Of a DNA stretch of 64,000 bases, positions 36,970-51,596 are shown one piece after another. Made by a program: the position numbers and the translations under genes. The DNA comes from Berghia stephanieae (Eukaryota > Mollusca > Gastropoda > Nudibranchia > Aeolidiidae). Within the stretch, counting starts at the first letter, position 1, and every line of letters starts with the position of its first letter. Where the stretch lies: positions 16,521,190 to 16,585,189 of the forward strand of contig CM067443.1 in assembly GCA_034508935.3 (NCBI GenBank), read 5' to 3'. The notes below the pieces were generated by a model that did no database searches, was not told the DNA's origin, and saw nothing but the letters and a program-made list of their open reading frames with translations.

Positions 36970-39900
36970 TATTATTATTATTATATATTATTATTATCAT
37001 TATTATGTGAGAATAGAGATAAGATAACAAATCTCTAGCTATCAAGCTCTTAATAACTGTCTCTGATCCTTGGTACTCAATTTACACGATGAATGGAAAA
37101 TATTTACAAGGGATCTGGTGTGAAAATTTACACATCAAAAATATGCATGTACTTACTCTATCCTTTTCAGAAGAGCTGAGAGGCCTGGCACGGCAATAAA
37201 CTCTGATTTTGCCTTTCATGTCTTCCACCATGTTGTAATATTTCTTGCGTAGGACCTGGTAATAGTAAGATCAAAATAAAAACAGGCTATTCATAAAAAT
37301 TCAACTGGTCTTTATCCAAAAAAAAAAAAAAAAAAAAAAAAAAGGAAGAAAATATTTTAAAAATAATAGAAAAACAAAATCATATCAAAAATGCCTTGAA
37401 ATAAAATTCAATAATAGAAAGAAATCAGAATTTGTACTTTTAAATCCATGATATGAAATAAGATACTCAATAGAAAAGGGGAATAAGAATGAAATGCAGC
37501 AAAAAATGTTGATAATAAAAAAAAATAAAAAATTGAGCTTTTATATAAAACAATATCCACTAAACGTGCTCAAAGCACTTTACAAGGGGTCCCTGACCAA
37601 CAGCAATACTCAACATGTTGCCGGGACATAACGCCTGTGAGGCGATATTATAATTTTTTCAGACAGAGACAACATTGTTAACTGCCAGGTATTCATTTTA
37701 CATCTGAGTACGGTGAGAGAATGTGAGTAAAGAGCGAGGCTCGAACCCAAGACCTTTCTGATTTGAAAGTGAGTGTCATACCACTAGACTAAATAGCCAC
37801 ATATTAAACATCTAGAATCTAGAATCGATAAAAGATAACTTACCCGTTCACTATTAAAATTCTCAGTAAGAACTTTGTTTTCTTCTGTGAGTTTCTTGTT
37901 GTCTTTTTCCAGTTCCTTCAGCTTGCCTGCCGCTGCAACACCTTCTTTTGCAGCTACGCCTAGGGCACTCAGCTCTGCCGTTAGTCTAGCAATCTCAGCC
38001 TCCTTCTGATTGTTACTCTAAATTTATTATAAAAAAAGACAGATTAAAGTACTAAAAGAGCATCAACCTCAATAAGAAAAATGTTGATTGCTAGTCAAAC
38101 TGTTGCTAAAAAAAAAAATACTGAGCAAATTAGAAAACAATAACGAAAAAACAAAACCAATAAAAATCACTATTAAAAAACAAAACAAACAAAAGGCAAA
38201 AAATCAAAGTCAATACATTCATAATGCCTTAGATACATATCGTGCAAAATTGAATGCTAGGAACTGAGAAGAGAAGAGAAACACATACTTTTCAAGTTAG
38301 TTTTTACATTAGAGTTTTTTGTTTTTATTTTAAGATATCACACACATTTTTAAAAAGAAAGATATATGTTGAACATAGCTGACCAAACAAAGCTATAAAC
38401 AATCGTTTTTCCCCTCTTCTATACGCTTGTGGAATAATCTGCTACCTATCGTTGTTTCAAACATCACGAAACAGTTTAGAGATAGGCTCATTCACCACTG
38501 TTGCACCCAAAAATATCCCAAGACGTAAAATATCAAAACATCCACATTTGCGACAATACACCAGCGATGGTTTGCAAATTAAGGAAGAAGAAGACCTGTT
38601 TCTTGAAATTTCAGACATAATTCAAAGATTCAAAGACAAAAACAAATATTGAGAGACATTTTGATATTTGAAATCAAGGTGACAGTGAAATGATTCCCAG
38701 GCCTGAAACCAATGTAAGGTCTTGTCAACTGTGTCTTTGCTCAACAATATAATGTGGTAGTGTCACCAAATCTTTTAAACATTGCCCTACCTTTACCAGA
38801 TTGAAATAAATACATACTTTTCAAGTTAGTTTTTATACTTTGTGACATCATCAAACCTGTTTTAAATTTCTTTTTAATGAGATCATGTTAAACACGAATG
38901 ATCTGTTTCCTCAAATTTCAGACATAATTCAATGACTTGCTTTATCAACTAGACATGTCTTTGATCAATGTTGTAGGGTGATCACATCCTTTCAACATTT
39001 CCCTACTTTTACCAGATTAAATGATATTCAACTACCAACTTACTACCAGGTAACTAGATTGGCGTTGAGTAAAAAAAGCAACTCCTCCTCACTAGGTACC
39101 AAAATCAATCCCTCAAATGCGGACGCGCGTTTGTTTACCACAACAATACTGATGTCGCGTTGAGGTAACTAAAAGATAGAATAATAAGTGACTAAATCCT
39201 GAAACATCATATAGATAGTATACGTTTGGCTTAGAAGCTCACAACATTGCCATCTGGAAGTATAAGAGACCAACACACAAAACTATGTGTAACAATGAAC
39301 GTTAATAGTCCGGTTAATACAGTTTAGTGAGAATTACTCATAAACGCGGATGGCAAAAAGCAATAACAAAGACCTGAGTGACGTCAACTTCATACTATCT
39401 ATAACTACCGCAAAAATGAAATGGAGTTATTTAAAATGAAAACAAAGTACATTTCAGGATGGATGCATCTTGGGTTAGCACCAATCAAAATTAAAATGAC
39501 TTATACTAATAAATAAGACAAGCCTTGTTCATTTGTTTATTTTCTTTTAACTTCTGTTGTGAGACTAACAGAGCATGAAATATGACATGATTAAAGCTAA
39601 TTTCTAAACAATTTTCTTTCAAAACTGCTCTGAGCGTTGAGCGTACTTCCATTCCTTTTTATCTTTTGCAGTCCTTCACAGCCATTAGGCACATGGGGCA
39701 GGAGTTTATCCCGGTTATTACAGCATGAAATAGATGATAGATATTGCTTGCTACTCTTGGAAAAGATGCTAGTCTATCGCCAAGTACTTTCCATCAGATC
39801 TAATAGACCAGCTACCCAAACACTGATGGGTGGACAAGGGAGTCAGAAAAAAAAAACTGGGATTGATCTTAATCTCTTTGTGTGTGAGTGCTCTACCAAC

Positions 39901-40748
39901 TGAGCAGTCAGGATCCCCGTTTTTATCTATTACTTGTAACTAAACAAACAGTCACTTGGCTATATTTATATCTCTATTTTGTATCAAACCATTATTACCT
40001 TTTGGAGAGATACTGCCTCTGACTCTTTCTCCTTGAGATTTTCGTTCAATTTGGTATTTTTGCTCCTCTCCATGTCGTAACGTTTTTCTAGTTCTTTCAG
40101 AATTTTTTCATGTCGCAGTTGGGTCTTTTTCTGATGAAGAAAATACATAAGGTTTGATTATTTTGAAAAAAAAAAAAAGTGCTATCCATACAGACTGAAA
40201 AGTTTGGGAAAAAAAGGAGGGTAATCAAAATATTGGCAAAATTTGTCAATGTATCATTGGCAAATTATATAGTGGGACTTCACATCAAATGTATAACATT
40301 AATGATGAATTTATTTAATATTACGGTTAACTCAAGGTCAAGGTCACAGATAGACCAAAGTTTTTCTGTATTCTCTTATATCTGCATTTTTAATACTGGT
40401 GTTTTCGCATATTGTTTTTGGCATAAATACATCTACTTCACATTCCAAATCCTGGCAATAAAACCTTTCTCTGTATCATAGATTCGTAAATGATGTATAA
40501 CAATTGCTTGCTATAATAAACAAAAACATTTTTTTTAACATAAAGAAATAAATAAAATCCCCTTTATTCATCCCATACTGGAAATTTGTCTCTAACCCAC
40601 GCTTCAGCCGCAGTGCAGCACCGCAACCTGAGCTAAGGCGAGGTGACTTGCCCAAGGCCACCCTGCACAGAGAGTATTCGAACTCAGTACCCTTTGGGTA
40701 CGAAGCAAAGACCGTACTGCTGAGCAACCCTTACCCATTTATATATAT

Positions 40749-40819
<71 letters not shown>

Positions 40820-43800
40820 TTGAATATAAGTGATACATTCATCATCATCTGGTGCCTTGCTTCAAAGAGTGGGCATTCATGCCTTTCCAACCCTCTCTAT
40901 CATTCCAATGGTCTTCACATGACTCCTTCCTTGTGTCCAGTTCCTGATGTTGTCCACAAATTTCATCCTCCGTCTTCCTGCTGCTCAATTGACATTTATA
41001 ATTCCATTTTGTCACCAGCTCCTTTCTTCTCATTGCATAATCAAAGAACTTTGCTTGCCTTTTTATTCTGGCAAAAAGAGTTCTTTTGTATCCTGCCTCC
41101 TCTCGTGATACATTGCAATGTACTTTTCACAATATCTAAAAATACCCAGCTAGCCGATCCATGTTTCCTGGACAGAAGGGTTAGGAAAAAAGGCCTGAGA
41201 CAAGTCAGAGATAAAAGCGATTCTCTTAATTGTGAGTGAGTGCTCAATAAGTGAGCTATCAAGGCCCCTAAATAGATATTTTTAGAAGTTAGGGATAGTG
41301 CCACCAAAAAAAAATTATTGAGCTTTTATATAGCACAATATCCACTAAACGTGCTCAGAGTGCTTTACAATGGGTCCCTGCCCAAACAGCAGCATTTAAC
41401 ATGGAGGACGGGACATGACGCCTGTTAGGCGATATTACAATTTTTTTTTTCGGACAGAGACAACGCTGTTAACAGCCAGGTACTCATTTTACACCTGAAT
41501 ATGTTGAGAGAATGTGAGTAAAGAGCCTACTCCAAGGATTCAACTATGCAACGAGCGAAGCTCGAACCCAAGACCTTCTAATTCAAAAGCGAGTGTTATA
41601 CCACTAAACCACATGGCCGCACATAAAAATTAGCAGCAAAGGAACAGAATACAAAACAGAACAAGGGACTCACATCCATGGCACCACCAGCAGCCATTCC
41701 ACCTGCTGCAGCTCCCACCATTGTTTCACGTTCAAGCTGTTTGATTCTAGCATTGAGTTCTTGGTTCTCTCTTTTCAAAGAGGCCACATCCCTCTTCCTG
41801 CTGGCGTATCACCACCCATTTGAGTTTTTTGCTAATAAATGGATACAATTGTGGTAATATTTGATTTAGAGGAGAAGAGATTTTCTCAAAAGAAATCGGG
41901 ATGGTATTTATTCAAGGAGAAAAATTATAATAATCCATCTTGCATAAAATCATTTTAAATAGCATTGCAACGCTGCCATGATTATGACCATAGTTTGTGT
42001 ATTAGATGTTTATTTATTTATTTATTTTTTTTTGTTTGTTGCTTTAGGTCTCTTCCAACACAATTGAGGTTATATGAGAGACCGCTGAAACAAAAAAAAA
42101 CAAGCAATCTAACAAAAATAGTACAAATGTAAATCAAAATCATAACCTAAAGATATCATAAGCTAAATTATAAATAACCAAGAACAAACAGGCAGAAGAT
42201 TTCCAGAAAAAAAATATCCCCTGTCAAAAATACAATCACAAACCAAAGAAGCAGGATAGGCTAGTAAAGAGAAGAAGAAACGACATCACTATCGGATCGT
42301 ACACCCATGCGAACATCATAGGTATATGATTCAAGGGTGATGCTCCCATCCAACCACCCGCTTAGATGTTTATTGTTCAATTGATAACATTTCATGTTTT
42401 GGAAATTGTCATTGGGAATTGGGAAGCCAACAAAAACAAATAGATTTGAAAACTTGGCAACCAAAAATGCCTGTTTAATTTCCCAATCGTTCATGACCCA
42501 TTGATCTAATCAGTAGAAAATATATCACTTATTCAAACATTCTAACAGATTAAAAATATATGGCTTTTAATTTTCACACTTTTTCTGTATTAATCTAGAG
42601 ATGTATAAGGAAACATAGGCATGCTAGTCTTTGTAATTAAATTCAATAGATTTTTGCCATAAAAAAACATTTAAAGACCATTGTCATAATACTTAAATTT
42701 GTTGGGGTTCTTTTTTAATGACCACTAAACTGCTAAAGAAAAGAATCAAGGAAAAAATGAGATTAAAAAGCCCAGAAAATTTCTCTTATCCCTTCAGATT
42801 AAAAAAAAAAACAACAAATAACAAAATTACCCCCCCCCCCCCCCCAAAAAAAAAAAAAAAGAATAACCCAAAACCTCTCCCCAAAAAAAAACAAACTCAA
42901 ACAACTCCCTCTCCCTTAACTCCCCCCCTCATCCAAAAAATAAAACTAGAAACAAAAAGAAACGGGAAGATTGCACAGAGAAACAGGAGTTGGCAACTCT
43001 TTTAACTCACTCAATCCTAGAGATTTTTGCTACGTTTTAAAATTGGGAAAAAATGTATTAAAATGAGCATGTACATAGATCGTTTTATTCAACTACCATT
43101 AACATGTAAACATTAAGAACATTTGCTTTGATACTACGCATATAATTTGTCTCAGAAAAATATAATAAATAGGAATGGGGTAAAAGTAACCCGTGGTATA
43201 CTACGGATATAGTCGGTGTAAGGGTTGAGTGAGTTAATTTTATGAGTTATGTTTTACGTTAAAATGAAAATCATCATTGATTATTACCCTGGTCGGTCTA
43301 CCCGGCGCTTTGGCACTTAGCAACTTTGTCAGATCACGAACAGCATCCTCTTTCTCTTTTTTAACAACCTTCAAGCGTTCCTAGTGACCAAAGAAGATCA
43401 AGTAAATTATGTTAAATATTAATCTTTGTAAATATACAATTAAAAAATAGAGGAAACGGAAAAGTTGTGGTCTATTTAGGCAAACAATTCTGAGATCATT
43501 TTGGAGTAAAACAATATTGACCAAATAACATATTATAGCATGATTACTTTAAAAGCTTCCAGTGATGTCTAATCTGAAATTATTCTAAGCGCAGAGAGCA
43601 CTGTATTGAATGGTAAAAAGGTGCTATATACATTGATATGGAATATTTATTTATTTATTAACTTGCCACATTTTAAAAAGTTCAGCAAGTACAACATATC
43701 TTTAAAATATCAACATACGAAATCACCTCAAGTTTCTTTTGTTTCTCTTTTTCTGCCAGCACATTTTCCTCACTAATCTGGAGTTTTCTGGTCAATTCTG

Positions 43801-46800
43801 ATATTTTAGCTGTCTCGCCAGCTTGAGCAACCGTAATGGAAGACTTCTCTTCCTCCAAAGCAGCCTGAAAATTACAAAATTGCATCAGATTGTTGATAGG
43901 AAAATATGTGCCTTATCTAAGCCAGATTCACATCACATTTATCACATACTGAGGGTCATGAAATATAATTGGAAGACTAACATGGCTAACAAGCAATGGT
44001 TTGATCAAACGTTCAGTCAATATAATTTATCAGTCCCCTTGCTTTGCTCACTCAGCAATGTTTGGGTAGGCCTTTATAATCTGATTAAGGTAGAAAACAA
44101 TGATTACAGAACACCGGATAAAATCAAATTATGTTGGCGTTCTTGCTCTGGAGCCAAGTGGCAACTCAATGTGAATAGTAAAAAAAAAAAAAAATGAAAT
44201 CCATAATGTACTTGTAAAGTGTTTTGAGCACGGTTAGTATTGCGCTATTCATCCACACGGAAATCTCGAACAAGTCGGGACTGGGGTATTTGTTCGAGAT
44301 TTCTGTGTTTTCTGTGTTTAGTATTTTACAGAGGATATGAGGAAACATACGAGGGAGGTAAATGTGGGTGGTCTTGATGAAAGTCATATATTATAATGAT
44401 AACTCTCTGTTATTGTGAACTCTGTCAAGAGTCGAGAGTGAGACAATTCAATTTCCTTTTCTCTGCCATCTTTTACAAAATTATGACGAGTTTTCACTGG
44501 CATTGTGTTTGTGCGTCTTGTCTTGATAAAAAGACAAAGCCAGCATATCGAATTGTGGATTACACACTCAGCACGCGACGTCATTACCTACAAATCCGGT
44601 ACCTAAAATCACTACTATCATTATCACTCCTCACTTAACACTATTAACACCCTCACGCTCTTCCCTCTTACCCATAGCAGGCTAAAGAGAGAGGGAGGGC
44701 ATTGGCTCTCAACCCACCATTCCCCATCCCTAATTGTTTGTATCATTTTATACGTATAAACTTACTGCCCAAGGCAATCACTGCCTTGTTAGTCTCCCGT
44801 CCTGCTCCCGCCCAATGATACTGGTCAGTTTGTGATTTCAAGATCTGTGGCGTTCGAGATTTCCGTGCGAGTGCATAAAAGCTCAATTCAATATTTATTA
44901 TTACTTAAAACAAAATAGTTTTGCAAATACTTTTACTAACAAAACTACGATGACAAATCGCTCTGAGCTATTCAAACGTGACTAAAATTAAACTTAAATG
45001 ATTTCTTTTGATAAATCATTTTCACAGAAAAGAAAATAGGTTTGGTTTTATAATCTTCTTAATTCTTATTGTAATACATAGAGAAAACACTAATAAATGT
45101 TGAGCCTTACAATTTTATTTTGCAGATTCTTTATCTCTTTGGCTGTGTCCAGGGGTACATCCTTTAAACGCTCCTCCTCCAGCTCCTCATTTCGCGTCTT
45201 CAACTTTGATAATTGCTAGGATATTATAATAACACAAAAACTGAGACCAAGTGGCAGTGCATCATCTTCTATAACAATGTAGCATTTTCAAATCTATGTC
45301 AAAATTTGTATCTTTATCAGCTCCTGAGAATTGCTCAAGATTCAACAACAATTGTGTTTTGTATGGGTAAAAAATTCCACAATTCAAATAAAAATGACAA
45401 ATGACCTTTCAACTTTTAGAAGAATTGTATCATCTTCCGTTTCACTCCATTTTGAGAAAAATAAAATAAAGAATGTAAACAAGAAATAAGATTTAAGAAA
45501 TAAAAAAAGTACTAATACTTACTATAAACCAACTTATTCAATATGAACATTTTCAGATTGGACAGATGAAACAATTCATCTATGCATGCTTTTTTTTTTT
45601 TTTTTTTTACATTTCAGTATGTGCAATGATAGGCTATATTATATATATAAAACAGATTTATCAAAAGTAAAATCTCCAAACCTCATCCCGTGAAGCTATC
45701 TTTGCTTCCAAAGTACTCTTGTAAGCTTCCATCTTGGACTCAATCTCAGATCTTTCAGTCCTCAGGGTCTCATTCAGCATCTCCAATTGTTTTTGGACAT
45801 TCTCTAATTCTGACTTTGTGTTGTCATGAGCAGCCTGTTCCTGGAGCAGAGCTGCATTGGAAGCATCCAGATCTGCCTGGTCAACCTGAGTGCAACAGGA
45901 ATAATAAAGATATAAATAAATATAAGAATTGTGTCTGGTATGGACTAAAATAGGAATAATAAGGATATAAAAATATAAGAATTGTGTCTGATCTTAAGTG
46001 CAATAGGAATAATAAAGATATAACAATATAAGAATTGTCTCCCATTTCTACAAAAATAATGGAAAAAAGACAAAGTTGCATCTTCTTTGTATTAAGAAAG
46101 TAAGATCAAAATAAAGTAAAGGGGGAAAATAAAAACAGAGGGATTATCTACACTCTTGGGGACACCATACAGTTCTGGGAGCTTTTATGACTACGATGAT
46201 ATTCAAATAGTTTCTTTAACATTTTTTACTGTACTCAATGCGTGTCACACACACTGAATTTAGTCCAATTTGACAGCGCAGAAAACTGCCGTTATTTAGT
46301 AAAAACAGGTAATAACATTTGATGGAAATGATGAAGCAGAGACAAAATTTCACTAACTTATCATGTGCAGATAAAAAAGAACAAACATCAGGTTGGGCTT
46401 CAGACTTGCTTCCCAGATATCAATCACAATATCACCAAATTCTATTTTTTTCTAAAAATGCCTCCTTACTATCATTAGTTTCAGCGCAATATCTAAGTGT
46501 TTCCATGTGATTGCTATTCTAAAAAAGGAACCATACTCATTAATACAAACAGTTTTCAAACTGGAAGGTTTGATTTAACATTTATGATAGATGTAAATCA
46601 TCATTACTGTGATGATTCATATAATGTAAAATGGAGTATACATCAGATAAATATATATAGCATAATATTGAAGGCAATACATTTCACTATTTTAATCAAA
46701 TTCATAAAAATATAAACAATTTCTTGAAAAACCCCTTGTAATTGATTTAGTTCTTATAAAAATTGCAATATCATAATTATGAAGGTAATTTTGGTTCAGC

Positions 46801-47754
46801 ATCACATTGAAAGTCATGGAATGGAACTCACATTATCATCCCCGGCTGAAACAACTGCAGCTGCTCCCGATACAGACAAAAGGGCAATCTGTGCTTTCAG
46901 ATCCTCTACTTCTAACTGACTCGCCTCAAGTTGTGTTACAATCTCTGGGTCTGGGACTGTCACCTGTTATGTTATCAATCATAATCATAATCGTTATCAT
47001 TATTGTAAAGGGTCAATGGGTAAAATTGTCCTTTACATTACCCATCTCATAGTAGTAGTAGCGTATGGCTCCACCTCCAAATGTATTTCGTCAACCCAGC
47101 TTCTAAAGTCTTCCTCCGCCCTAAGGATGGTTTCGTAGCCACCTTCTAGTTTAGTGACTGGACAGTGGAGGACGATGTGATCGCTGGTCTCTGGGGCCGC
47201 CTGACATTTCTGGCAGGTATCACTGTTTCCAAGTTTCCATCTGCACATATTTGATGCAGTTCTGCCATGTCCAGTTAAGAGGCAGTTTGAGGAAATCCAG
47301 TATTTCCTGGCGTTAATGAATGCAGGCACTCTTTTGGTTGGATCTTTAATGATGTTTTCTCCTTTTGGTGTTTCCCTGTTCCACATTTCTCTCCAGTTTT
47401 CCTCCACACTGAAGTCTGCCATTTTTGTTAGGTGGAAAGGTCTTCTCGATTTAAGTCCAGTGGTTGAAGGTGCCCCCTTTACGATTGATTTTATGGGAGT
47501 GTTGTCTGTGGCTTCGCCAATTCTTGCATGCATCCTTTGATTAGCATCTTGTCGTCTTACCCGTCTCATAAAATACATAAATACCTAATGTAGCATTCTT
47601 AATAAATGACACCAAAAACGTATCAAAACACTTTTATCAATACTAACTAGTCACATGTTAACACATTTGTATCGAATAATTAGAAAAATGTGAAACATGA
47701 TATTATAAAAATTAAGTTTTAGCTGACACAAAAAAATATGGATGACAAAATATA

Positions 47755-47786
<32 letters not shown>

Positions 47787-47844
47787 TAATAATAATAATA
47801 AAATAATATAATAATAATAATATAATAATAATATAATAATAATA

Positions 47845-47876
<32 letters not shown>

Positions 47877-50800
47877 TATAATACATTCATAATTAATAAT
47901 TAATAAAATAATACAGTTCCATGATGTAAATTTAAAATAATCATTTTCAAAAGAAAAAGATAACATACTAAAAAATGATGCATAAAAGAGAACAAATACC
48001 TCAACCACTTGCACCTCTGGCTCAGAGACAGTAGCTGCAGCAGCAGGGCCCGCTTCTGGGGGAGGCATGACCTGTCCAGATTGCAGTTTTTCCAAGGTTT
48101 CCTTCTGATGGTGTAGATCGGTTTACCATTTGATTGACCTCTGCTTGCTGCACGTACAGCTCTTTGACAGAGTCTGATCTGAAGTACACACCACATTTCA
48201 TAAAGATTAACAGTGTGTGAGTTGAAGACTAATAGACATAAGAAAACAACACAAAAACTCGGGCATTTATAGAGACCAATATCTACTAAGCATGCTCAAA
48301 GCACTTTACAAGAGGTCCTTAGCCAACAGCAACACTTTACATGTAGGGCGAGACATGACGCCTGTGAGGGAATCCTACAATTTGTTTTCTGACAGAGAAA
48401 ACGCTATTAACAGCCAGGCACTCGTTTTTGGTGAGAGAATGTCAATAAAGAGTCTTTTTCAAGGACTCAACTATGTGCTACTCAGAGTTGTTTCAAACCC
48501 TGGACCTACCGGTTGTAAAGTTGATTCTTGAGGGATAAAAATAAAAACATGCCTTTTATAAAGTGGGTTGCAATATTTTATAAAAAGAGAATGTGTCGTC
48601 CTTCCTCCACACAACAACAACAACACACACACACACACACACACACTCACAAGCACAAAAAAAAATTTACAGACACAATAAACAGATTGCTCGAATTACA
48701 ATACTGACCTAATCAAATATTCATCTGAAAGATCAGATGTTAAAACTGGTCTGTTAAGTTGGAGCTAAAATGTTATTTGTTTTCTTTGAATGTTACATTA
48801 TTATTTATTTCTTAAATAAAATGCAGCTATCGTTTATCGATAAAATGAAACAAGTAAAAGAAAATAAATGATGAAAGTCACAAAATTTTATTCTGAAATA
48901 TTTTCTATTTAAACCTAAATAATCAAAAAACAAAACAAATTCTTTTAAACCCAAAAGAAACCCCACACCAAACTAATGTATCAAATAACAATATGGTTTG
49001 CTCAATAAATGTGATAAATAGAGAATATCAATTCAGAAAAAAGAGTGGAGTAGGCACTTGTGTTGATAATAGCAAATAATAAAGTGAATAGATCACCAGA
49101 AAACAATAGAGAATAAATATATTTTGTAACGATGGAGAGTCATGACCATGACCCCTGCATTCCAGAATTCCAGGAAATACTAGGTTTCCTAAATCGCCTC
49201 ATAACAGCACATGGCAGAACTGCATCAAATAAGTGCAGATGGAAACTTGGGAACAGTGATACCTTCAGGAAATGTCAGGCAGTTCCAGAGACCAGTGATC
49301 ACATCGGTCTCCACTGTCCAGTAACTAAACTTGAAGGTGGCTATGAAACAGTTCTTAGGGCAGAGGAAGACTGGGTTGACGAAATGAATTTGGAGGTGTA
49401 GCCATACGCTACTACTACTACCCATGACCCAACTGTTACGGCACCTCTACCTGGCCATAAGAGGGCAGGGACACTCTACAATCAGTGCCATGTCGTAAAT
49501 TGTAGAGATCCCTCTCATGACCAGGTAGAGGTGCTGTAACTTTTGGATCAAGGGTTTGACTTCCCATCGCAACAAAAGTTTACTCTCTTTTGTCCTCGGG
49601 CACTTCTCTACTCGCTTAATTCCTTGTTGCTATAAATAGAGAATGCTATGATATGATATATCGTACTTGTCTGCTTCTGTTGGTGGATGGCCATTTTCTT
49701 TGGTGAATTTCTTCTCCCAATCTTTAATTTTTTTGTCAATTCTCGTTTGTTCAGCTTCCATCATAACCTTGTCATCATTTGTCTTCTGAATTTGCTCCTA
49801 AGAAAATATGTGAAATGAAATATTTGGATGCATAAGTAAATAATTGTCACGAAAAAATGTATCATGGCTAACCAACTCCACTCTTAGTAACCTGAAAGAC
49901 AGAAACGTGTCCGAGTCGTGCCAGTAACAAATGTGTTGCAAGGTCTTTAAACCTGGTGTACATAAAGAATGTCAAAACTGCCTAGAAGCTTTCGAAATGT
50001 GGTTGTACAGAAGATTGCTAAACATCAAATGGTCGGATAGAATAACACATGTAGAAGTTTTGTATAGAATAGGGAAACCCATCCAGATTGTGAAAACCAT
50101 CAGTAAAAGGCATGTAGGCTTTCTTGGCCATGTGTGGCGACGAGGGCACATTGAAAGCCTAACACTCAGTGGCTACATGAAGGAAAAAAGAGCTCGTGGT
50201 CATCACAGGTTGACATTTTCGACCAGTTTGAGACCATCAACAAGCAACATCCCTACAAACTCCGAGTACATGAGGGAGGCAGAGGTGGATCATCATGGAG
50301 GCATACGATAGGCAACATGGATACAAGCGCAGGCCAGGGATAAGTAAGTAAGTGAAGGTGAAGTGGATAGAAACTGGTCACTCTTCTAAATCAAATTGAA
50401 CATAACTCCTCAATCCCGACATCTGACAATACATTAGACTCCCTTTACTTTTTATATATAGATTAACTTTACAATGTAAAAAAAAGAATAGTAGAAACAA
50501 AAATATATCAATTTGTCAGCTTTACCAAACAATACATTTTACTACTTTCTTGCATTATCTATATATGTATTTATATATTACTGAAATATGTATAACTTCC
50601 TTTTCATTTACTGTGGATTTGTTTTTACATTTCCACGTAAAGGACCAATGAATGGCAATGTGAAATTGAATGTAAGCTTCAATTTAATTACGACAACAGA
50701 TAAAATGGATGTTTCGAGGTTCCCCTTTATCAACAAAACAGGATGAATGAAACACTACAGACGAATGAGATAATGTGGTAGTGGCGTTGTTAAGATGAAT

Positions 50801-51423
50801 AAATAAAACATTCATCTTTAACAACGCCACCACCACATTATCTCATTCGTCTATAGTGTTTCATTCATCCTGTTTTGTTGATAAAGCGGAAACATCCATT
50901 TTATCTGTTGTCGTAATTAAATTGAAGCTTACATTCAATTTCACATTGTTATTCTTTTCTTCGAGCTTCAAGCAGAACATTTACACTTGAAGCACCATAA
51001 ACTAAAACAATTGTGCGTATATTTAATTGAGTGTTTCCAATCAAAAGAATGTTTTTTTTAATAGAAAAGGAAACAAAACATGTTACAGAAGATTCCAAGA
51101 AGTGAATGATCAATAACTTAATTATTTTACTCACCTCTGCTGCAATTTTAGTTTCAGCATTGCCGGCCAGAACAACTACACTAACGGCCTTATACCGGCT
51201 CTCCAATTCGGCAAACCTGGCAGCTAAATCAGCTGATTGACCAAGCTGTTGTTTGTAGGATTCATTTGTGGCATTAAGCTGCGCATTTTCCTTTAAAAAA
51301 ATACATTTGAATTATATTTTTAATTCATTAATTTATTTAACAATTAGTAATAAGAGCTACTATGTATACACTTTTGGAACTTGTTAAGATAAAAAAAATT
51401 GTCTAATACCAATATAATATAAA

Positions 51424-51491
<68 letters not shown>

Positions 51492-51504
51492 TAAATAATA
51501 ATAA

Positions 51505-51596
<92 letters not shown>

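Noticed and set aside
39860-39925. tRNA gene on the minus strand
   Set aside because: Box A is good, but the anticodon and T arms are broken by a poly-T run.
40820-41239. 139-codon plus-strand frame
   Set aside because: It runs through the SINE-C repeat and non-conserved intron; no domain is visible.
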